The translations under genes and the position numbers were made by a program. The notes below the pieces were generated by a model, which saw only the letters and a list, made by a program, of their open reading frames with translations, was not told the DNA's origin and made no database searches. Of a stretch of DNA of 64,000 nt, positions 58,875 through 64,000 are shown piece by piece. Source of the DNA: Desulfitobacterium sp038181555 (GTDB lineage: Bacteria > Bacillota > Desulfitobacteriia > Desulfitobacteriales > Desulfitobacteriaceae); the NCBI RefSeq assembly GCF_038181555.1, contig NZ_JBBWUA010000007.1, positions 1 to 64,000 on the forward strand, written 5' to 3'. The first letter of the stretch is position 1. Each line of letters starts with the position of its first letter.

Positions 58875-59867
58875 ATGACAATGCTAAGGGAAGTGAAGCC
58901 AATCGTTAGGCAAATTAAACTAGGCTGGCGGGGCCCTGAAGTATCTGAAGTATGTTTCGGGAGCTTGGCTATTTCTCCTTTGCAGGGGAGAGTAACCTTT
59001 GCTGAAGGAGTGCAGGTCCTCAAGTATGCTCTGGAGCAAGGTATCAATTGGATCGATACTGCAGAAATCTATGATAATTACCCCCAGCTTGCTCAAGCTC
59101 TTGAGGGATATCCCGATGTAAAAGTGGTGAGCAAGTCCTATGCGGTCACCGCGGAGGAGATGGCAGAGTGCCTTGAACGAGCGAGAAGTGGCTTGAATCG
59201 GGATGTTATTGATTTTTTTCTTCTTCATGAGCAAGAAAGTGCTCTGACACTCAAAGGGCACCAAGGAGCTTGGGAGGAATTGCAAAAAGCCAAGGCCGAC
59301 GGGCGAGTCCGTTATATTGGCATCTCAACCCATGCTATCGATGCGGTGAGAGCCGGGGCTCTCCAACCGGGTTTGGATGTCATCCATCCCCTTATCAACT
59401 ATCAAGGCTTGGGAATAATTGATGGAGGCCTAGAGGAGATGCTTGACGCCCTCCGCTTCGCCTCCGAGCTCGGTATCGGCATCTATGCTATGAAGGTTTT
59501 TGGGGGAGGGCATTTAGCCGGTGATCCTCATACGGCCTTGGACTTCATCCGCAGCACCCCTTTCATCCAAGGCATGGCTTTAGGCATGTCCAGTAAGGAG
59601 GAAGTGGATTTCAATCTAAGGTACTTGGCGGGCCAAGAGATTTCCCAAGAACTAAAGGCATCGGTAACCTATAGGGAACGGAAGCTCTATATAGCGGATT
59701 GGTGCCAGGGCTGTGGCCGATGCTGTGAAACTTGCCCCCAGAGTGCTTTGTCACTTGAAGAGATGGATGAGAGTGGGTTAGTTCAGGCTATGGTCGATCC
59801 CAACCAATGCGTTCTCTGTGGGTATTGTGGTAGAGTATGTCCTCATTTCTGTTTGAAAATTGTCTAA
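58875..59867 (+). CDS. Aldo/keto reductase with C-terminal ferredoxin domain
   Basis: A 330-residue fusion of an aldo/keto reductase barrel (about 15-270, WIDTAEIYDNYPQL near 55, RYIGISTH near 148) with two [4Fe-4S] ferredoxin motifs (CQGCGRCCETCP near 277 and CVLCGYCGRVCP near 312). Such fusions are frequent in anaerobes; the substrate is unknown. The ATG 58875 has only a weak ribosome site (CTCTCCCGGT). It lies between ireB and ruvX, which usually adjoin, so it looks like an insertion. Confidence 0.85.
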   Translation: MTMLREVKPIVRQIKLGWRGPEVSEVCFGSLAISPLQGRVTFAEGVQVLKYALEQGINWIDTAEIYDNYPQLAQALEGYPDVKVVSKSYAVTAEEMAECLERARSGLNRDVIDFFLLHEQESALTLKGHQGAWEELQKAKADGRVRYIGISTHAIDAVRAGALQPGLDVIHPLINYQGLGIIDGGLEEMLDALRFASELGIGIYAMKVFGGGHLAGDPHTALDFIRSTPFIQGMALGMSSKEEVDFNLRYLAGQEISQELKASVTYRERKLYIADWCQGCGRCCETCPQSALSLEEMDESGLVQAMVDPNQCVLCGYCGRVCPHFCLKIV

Positions 59868-59890
59868 TATTCTGAGCGGGAGGTGTGTCT

Positions 59891-60319
59891 ATGCGGATTT
59901 TAGGTTTGGATTATGGGGAACGTACGATTGGGGTGGCAGTTAGTGATGAACTCCTGTTTACCGCCCAAGGGATCAAGACAATCCGGCGTTCCAAAAACGA
60001 GTTAGAGGAACTGCGACAAATCATTCATGATTATGAAGTGGATGAGGTAATTGTAGGGTATCCAAAGAATATGAACGGAACCCTGGGACCCCGTGCCCAA
60101 ATTACCGAGGAATTTGCGGAGATTCTCAAAAGAGAGTATGGCCTTCCTGTCCTTTTATGGGATGAGCGTCTTAGCACCATAGGGGCGGAGCGTTCTTTGC
60201 TTGTGGCGGATCTATCTCGGGCCAAACGAAAGCAAGTGATTGATAAAATGGCAGCGGTCTTTATTCTGCAGGGCTATCTGGATCATCTGCGCATAAAAAG
60301 CGAACGGGATAGGGGTTAG
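59891..60319 (+). CDS. ruvX: Putative pre-16S rRNA nuclease/Holliday junction resolvase RuvX (YqgF)
   Basis: A 142-residue RNase H-fold protein of the YqgF family, involved in 16S rRNA 5' processing in E. coli. RILGLDYGERTIGVAVSD at the start carries the first acidic residue, VVGYPKNMNGTLGPRA near 55, and LLWDERLSTIGAERSL near 95-110. The start is set at ATG 59891 with GGGAGG 7 bases upstream. Confidence 0.93.
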   Translation: MRILGLDYGERTIGVAVSDELLFTAQGIKTIRRSKNELEELRQIIHDYEVDEVIVGYPKNMNGTLGPRAQITEEFAEILKREYGLPVLLWDERLSTIGAERSLLVADLSRAKRKQVIDKMAAVFILQGYLDHLRIKSERDRG

Positions 60320-60424
60320 CTCTTCTTTACAAGAACTTAAGCCTAATCCCATTTGACAATCTCCCCCGTGGGGAGTACAATGACAATATCTTTGACAATA
60401 TCTTTTTATAAGAGGTGAATCAAT

Positions 60425-60733
60425 ATGACAGAACATAAACATGGTCCAAATTGTGACCACGATCATGACACCGAAGAATTTGACACAATCATTCTGACGG
60501 ATGATGAAGGAAATGATCACGAATTTCTCCACCTGGATACGTTAGAAGTTGAAGGATCTACATATTTTGTCTTAATGCCCATCGCTGCAGAGGAAGATGA
60601 GGAAGCCGATGAGGCTATCATCCTTAAGCTAGGCAAAGATGCAGATGGCAATGAGATGCTTCTCGACATCGAGGATGACGAGGAGTGGGAAAAAGTCGCT
60701 GATGCTTGGGAAAGCATGGAAGAAGAAGACTAA
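60425..60733 (+). CDS. DUF1292 (YrzB-like) acidic protein
   Basis: A 102-residue acidic protein with a His-rich start (EHKHGPNCDHDHDTEE) that could bind metal, and the DUF1292 core (IILTDDEGNDHEFLHLDTLEVEGSTYFVLMP). The unusual N-terminal His/Cys/Asp cluster is longer than the plain DUF1292 core. GAGGTG precedes the ATG. The ruvX-DUF1292-mltG order is conserved in Firmicutes; function unknown. Confidence 0.85.
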   Translation: MTEHKHGPNCDHDHDTEEFDTIILTDDEGNDHEFLHLDTLEVEGSTYFVLMPIAAEEDEEADEAIILKLGKDADGNEMLLDIEDDEEWEKVADAWESMEEED

Positions 60734-60744
60734 AACAAAGAATG

Positions 60745-60792
60745 AAAGCAGTCGAGTTCGATTTATTATCGAATTTGACTGCTTTTTTATTT
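60745..60792 (+). terminator. Terminator after DUF1292 gene
   Basis: AAAGCAGTCGAGTTCGAT and ATCGAATTTGACTGCTTT form an 18-bp stem (one wobble), followed by TTTTATTTTA. It also shows that the frame opening at 60706 is not the start of the next gene. Confidence 0.85.
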
Positions 60793-60873
60793 TATGTTCA
60801 ATATTTTTCTGGAAATTGCAGAATCTATAAGGGTGGAAACAAAAAGAAAATAAGTGATGAGGGGGAGAAGAGG

Positions 60874-62181
60874 ATGCGCTGGCGTTGGCAACAGATTTTT
60901 TACTTGGCAATAACCATGATGGCCTTTTTAGGCTGTACGACGAATGAAGCACGCATTTTAAACCTAGCTCCTGAAGCCTCCTCCCGTGAGACACTTGAGC
61001 AGCTTCCCCCTGGTACCCTTTTGGAGGATTTGAATTTAGGGGGGCTACAACTCCAAAAAGCCCAGGAGGAGATTCGGAGTTGGTCAAAGGACAAACTGGA
61101 AGAAAATCTATACTTGGTGTACAATGAAACGGAGATTCTCTTAACACCTTCAGAGTTAGGAATTGCTCTCGATTTTGAGCGGACTTGGGAAGAAGTTCAG
61201 AAGAATCTTGGTCAAAGAAGCACCAGCATTCTTGCGTTCGATTATTTAAAAGCTAATCAGACGCTGCAAGAGAGGCTTTCCGACTTTACCCGTTCTGCTG
61301 TGGATGCGACCTATAAGATTGAAAACGATCAATTCAAGATTACTCCAGCTATTAGCGGCGAAACAGTTGATATTGACGCTTTTCTTGATGAACTGACGAA
61401 TGCTTCTCTAGCATCCTTGCCCAAAAGAATTCTTTTGCCCAGGGTCGAGCTGCCCGCTGCCATGACCACAGAAGCACTGGAAGCTTTAGCTTTTAATGGT
61501 GTGATTGGCGAGTATACTACCCAATACAATCTCAACGACAAAAATCGCTCGGCAAATCTTTTGGAAGCCGCTAAGAAAATGGACAAGACTGTTTTGAAGC
61601 CCGGAGATACTTTTTCCTTTAATGATACCATCGGACCTCGGACAGCGGAAACTGGTTTTAAGGATGCCTACATCGTTATCAACAACGAGTATGTGAAAGG
61701 AATCGGGGGAGGAATTTGTCAAGTATCCTCGACACTATATAATGCCGCTTTGCTAGCGAACCTTACCATTGTGGAAAGGCACCCTCACGCGGTTGTGGTT
61801 GCTTATATTCCCCTTGGACAGGATGCGACGGTTAATTACCCGAATCTCGATTTGAAGCTACGCAATGATACCCAATCCTATCTCTATCTGCGCACCAAAG
61901 TTGAAGCCGGTAAATTGACAATTAAAATCTATGGTAAAAAGACGGGTGCCAAGGTACGCTTTGAGAAGCAGATTGAAAAGGAACTGAACTATCATACAGT
62001 GCGAAGAATTGATCCGGACCTGCTTCCCGGTGCTGTGGTTCAACAGCAGAATGGGAGCAAGGGATTTATCATGAAAACTTGGAAAGTTGTCACTGATAAG
62101 GAAGGAAAAGAAACAAAACAACTCCTTAGCCGTGATACGTACGCGCCAACCCACAGAATTCTGAAGATTGGTGCTGACTAA
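60874..62181 (+). CDS. VanW-family lipoprotein (YoaR-like)
   Basis: A 435-residue surface lipoprotein. The signal peptide ends in MAFLGC (Cys about 21). A peptidoglycan-binding type region (about 45-200) precedes the VanW domain (about 210-370: ANLLEAAKKMDKTVLKPGDTFSFNDTIGPRTAETGFKDAYIV and GIGGGICQVSSTLYNAALLANL), then a short beta-rich end. VanW proteins occur near vancomycin-resistance genes but are general envelope proteins of unknown activity. The start is set at ATG 60874 with GAGGGGGAG upstream; the longer open frame crosses a terminator. Confidence 0.88.
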   Translation: MRWRWQQIFYLAITMMAFLGCTTNEARILNLAPEASSRETLEQLPPGTLLEDLNLGGLQLQKAQEEIRSWSKDKLEENLYLVYNETEILLTPSELGIALDFERTWEEVQKNLGQRSTSILAFDYLKANQTLQERLSDFTRSAVDATYKIENDQFKITPAISGETVDIDAFLDELTNASLASLPKRILLPRVELPAAMTTEALEALAFNGVIGEYTTQYNLNDKNRSANLLEAAKKMDKTVLKPGDTFSFNDTIGPRTAETGFKDAYIVINNEYVKGIGGGICQVSSTLYNAALLANLTIVERHPHAVVVAYIPLGQDATVNYPNLDLKLRNDTQSYLYLRTKVEAGKLTIKIYGKKTGAKVRFEKQIEKELNYHTVRRIDPDLLPGAVVQQQNGSKGFIMKTWKVVTDKEGKETKQLLSRDTYAPTHRILKIGAD

Positions 62182-62213
62182 TTTGGACTTACTGGGAAAG
62201 AGAGAGTGAAAGA

Positions 62214-63239
62214 ATGGGAAAACGCTGGGTTAATGGTTTGCTCAGTAGATTGTTTATACTCCTTATACTGATTGGGGTGGGGATTGCCGCATGGTGGAAT
62301 TGGGCTAATCAACCCTATAGTCAGGAAGGAAGCGAACCGGCAGCAGTACAACTCATGATTACCCCTGGGATGACCGCTGCTCAGATTGCGCAAGACCTGG
62401 AGCAGGAGCAACTGATTCGTCATGCTTTAACCTTCCGGCTTTTAGCCAGTCTACAAAATGCTGATGCAAAACTGTTGGCTGGAGAATATCAGGTCTCTGC
62501 CGACATGACGCCACAAGCACTGCTGGATAAATTACTGGAGGGCCCTGTGGTACATACCGTGAAGGTCACCATTCCGGAAGGTTATACCACGGCTCAGATT
62601 ATCGATACTTTAGTCAGCAAGGGACTGGGAACTAAGGAAGAGTATAAAAAGGTGATTGAGAATGAGCCTTTTGAGTATTCTTTTCTAGCAGATATCCCCA
62701 CAGGTGGGGCTCGACTGGATGGATTCCTTTTCCCAGATACCTATTTCTTTGATCCGGAGGCCAGACCTAAGGATAATATCAACAGGATGCTCAAGCGTTT
62801 TGAACAAGAAGTCACCCCCGAAGTCATGACTAAATTAGCGGAAATGAACTTGAGTATTCAAGATTGGGTGAATCTTGCTTCCATCGTAGAAAAAGAAGCT
62901 GGTAAGGATGCCGACCGTCCAATTATTGCGGGAATCTTCCTTAATCGTCTTGAGATCGATATGGCACTTCAATCCTGCGCCACGATTCAATATGTCTTGG
63001 GTACTCAAAAATATGTCCTTTCCCTGGAGGATATCCAAATAGAGTCACCTTATAATACCTATAAGTATCCAGGACTACCTCCCAGCCCCATCGCCAGTCC
63101 AGGGCATGCATCTCTTGATGCAGTCCTTAACAGCACAGAATCCGAATACCTTTATTTCTTAGCTACTCCCAGTGGAGAGACGATTTATGCCAAAACCCAT
63201 CAGGAGCATTTGCAAAATCAGGCTAAGTATATGAATTAA
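62214..63239 (+). CDS. mltG: Endolytic murein transglycosylase MltG
   Basis: A 341-residue YceG-like protein that cuts growing glycan strands near the membrane. One N-terminal transmembrane helix (about 10-30) is followed by the LysM-like region and the catalytic domain with the Glu in NLASIVEKEAGKDADRPIIAGIFLNRL near 225 and PSPIASPGHASLDAVLNSTESEYLYFLA near 290-320. GAGAGAGTG provides a ribosome site. It follows the vanW-like gene by 32 bases. Confidence 0.95.
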   Translation: MGKRWVNGLLSRLFILLILIGVGIAAWWNWANQPYSQEGSEPAAVQLMITPGMTAAQIAQDLEQEQLIRHALTFRLLASLQNADAKLLAGEYQVSADMTPQALLDKLLEGPVVHTVKVTIPEGYTTAQIIDTLVSKGLGTKEEYKKVIENEPFEYSFLADIPTGGARLDGFLFPDTYFFDPEARPKDNINRMLKRFEQEVTPEVMTKLAEMNLSIQDWVNLASIVEKEAGKDADRPIIAGIFLNRLEIDMALQSCATIQYVLGTQKYVLSLEDIQIESPYNTYKYPGLPPSPIASPGHASLDAVLNSTESEYLYFLATPSGETIYAKTHQEHLQNQAKYMN

Positions 63240-63343
63240 CAATTCTGTGACCCTAGGTACACAATTCTCTAACAAAAGTGAAGTACAATTAAAATAAAGA
63301 CAGTAGGGATGTTGTCTGAAATAGAAAGGTTGAATAAAGACCC

Positions 63344-64000
63344 ATGCCAGATATTCAATTGAGAAAACCTGAACTCCTCGCTCCGGCGGGTGATTACGAA
63401 AAGTTGAAATTTGCCCTCGCTTTTGGTGCGGATGCTGTTTATATGGGCGGACCGGACTTTGGACTACGTGCCTATGCCGGTAATTTTTCCATGGAGCAAA
63501 TGGCAGAAGCCATCCGTTATACCCATCAAGCCAACCGCAAACTCTATGTTACTGTGAATATATTTGCTCACGAGCAAGATTTTGAAGGGATGGCTGAGTA
63601 TTTAAGGCAACTGGAAGCATTAGAGTCCGATGGTGCCATCGTTTCTGATCCGGGCGTTATCGCCTTGGCTCGCGAGGTCGCTCCACGACTTCCTCTGCAC
63701 CTAAGCACCCAGATGAATAATACCAATTCCTATAGCATGCGTTTTTGGCTAAAGCAGGGAATCGAACGCATTGTACTCGCTCGCGAATTGAGTCGTGAAG
63801 AGATTCAAGCTGTTCGGGAGAATGTTCCCGGGGAATTGGAGATGTTCATTCATGGTGCCATGTGCATGTCTTATTCGGGACGTTGCTTACTCTCGAATTA
63901 TCTAACAGGAAGGGACGCTAACCGTGGAGAGTGCACCCAGCCTTGTCGTTGGAACTATGGCTTAGTAGAAGAAAAGAGACCCGGACAGGTCTTTCCTATT
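63344..64000 (+). CDS. Peptidase U32 family protein (partial)
   Basis: The first 219 residues of a U32-family protein, cut by the window end. KPELLAPAGDYEKLKFALAFGADAVYMGG at the start, PLHLSTQMNNTNSYSMRFW near 118-136, FIHGAMCMSYSGRCLLSNYLTGRDANRGECTQPCRW near 165-200 with Cys that may bind an Fe-S cluster. Despite the name, related proteins act in tRNA or rRNA hydroxylation. ATG 63344 is the start, since an in-frame stop lies 7 bases upstream; the ribosome site AAAGG is unusually far. The position after mltG is conserved. Confidence 0.9.
   Translation, partial: MPDIQLRKPELLAPAGDYEKLKFALAFGADAVYMGGPDFGLRAYAGNFSMEQMAEAIRYTHQANRKLYVTVNIFAHEQDFEGMAEYLRQLEALESDGAIVSDPGVIALAREVAPRLPLHLSTQMNNTNSYSMRFWLKQGIERIVLARELSREEIQAVRENVPGELEMFIHGAMCMSYSGRCLLSNYLTGRDANRGECTQPCRWNYGLVEEKRPGQVFPI

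Noticed and set aside
60706..60873. Upstream extension of the VanW-like gene
   Set aside because: It overlaps the DUF1292 gene and spans a strong terminator; ATG 60874 has a good ribosome site and a proper signal peptide.
1..64000. CRISPR array, prophage, insertion sequence or tRNA gene
   Set aside because: No spaced direct repeats of the right size, no transposase or integrase, and no cloverleaf-like sequence were recognised by eye.

Overview
The window looks like the chromosome of a spore-forming, anaerobic, low-to-mid GC Clostridia member, most like Desulfitobacterium (Peptococcaceae). This is inferred from the gene set, not from a database search: HypFCDE hydrogenase maturation, an NrfHA ammonia-forming nitrite reductase, a six-haem c-type cytochrome lipoprotein, HemZ, a fused SecDF, YjcZ-type sporulation miniproteins, T-box leaders ahead of aminoacyl-tRNA synthetase genes, and frequent TTG/GTG starts behind strong AGGAGG sites. 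No phage, insertion sequence, CRISPR array or tRNA gene was recognised.

Layout. 1-5.2 kb: a divergent 5S rRNA-like gene, a reverse-strand VTT membrane protein, a DnaJ-class co-chaperone, a glutaredoxin, a stretch of decayed sequence (T-box-like hairpin and panE-like 3' remnant), a small unknown protein and a hexahaem cytochrome. 5.2-10.4 kb: hypFCDE and a DUF3842 protein. 10.4-12.5 kb: nrfHA on the reverse strand. 12.6-26.6 kb: the conserved run yebC-ruvCAB-spoIID-like-queA-tgt-yajC-(ecsC)-secDF, then ilvBN and a polysaccharide deacetylase lipoprotein. 26.8-27.8 kb: four tandem YjcZ-like membrane miniproteins and, convergent with them, a Trp/Gly/Phe-rich 28-residue protein. 27.9-36.3 kb: recJ-apt-relA-dtd-MBL hydrolase-hemZ, a stress/nucleotide/haem block. 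36.4-43.6 kb: an accessory stretch with a 120-bp tandem repeat built from ~20-bp phased motifs, a DUF2975/HTH pair, a sigma/anti-sigma pair, a VOC protein, a membrane-bound MutS-like ATPase and an EAL-HDOD protein. 43.8-49.5 kb: T-box-hisS-aspS, csoR-trx and rarA. 49.8-54.2 kb: iscR-iscS-iscU-mnmA (Fe-S and tRNA thiolation), then a PRC-barrel/zinc-ribbon/miniprotein cassette. 54.3-64 kb: an AI-2E type permease, T-box-alaS-ireB-(AKR)-ruvX-DUF1292-vanW-like-mltG-U32 peptidase, the last cut by the window end.

How the genes work together. Most of the window is housekeeping: recombination (ruvCAB, recJ, rarA), tRNA modification and charging (queA, tgt, mnmA, hisS, aspS, alaS, dtd), protein export (yajC, secDF), Fe-S assembly, and the ireB-ruvX-DUF1292-mltG cell-envelope cluster. 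Anaerobic respiration is represented by NrfHA and the hexahaem lipoprotein, both predicted outside the membrane, and by hydrogenase maturation genes without any hydrogenase structural gene nearby. Several short genes below the usual ORF cutoff are supported by strong ribosome-binding sites and terminators. The most unusual items are the A-B-A-B miniprotein array, the W/G/F miniprotein, the phased 20-bp/120-bp repeat, the CX3CH first haem motif of NrfH, and a hisS-aspS T-box with overlapping Asp and His codons at the likely specifier position.
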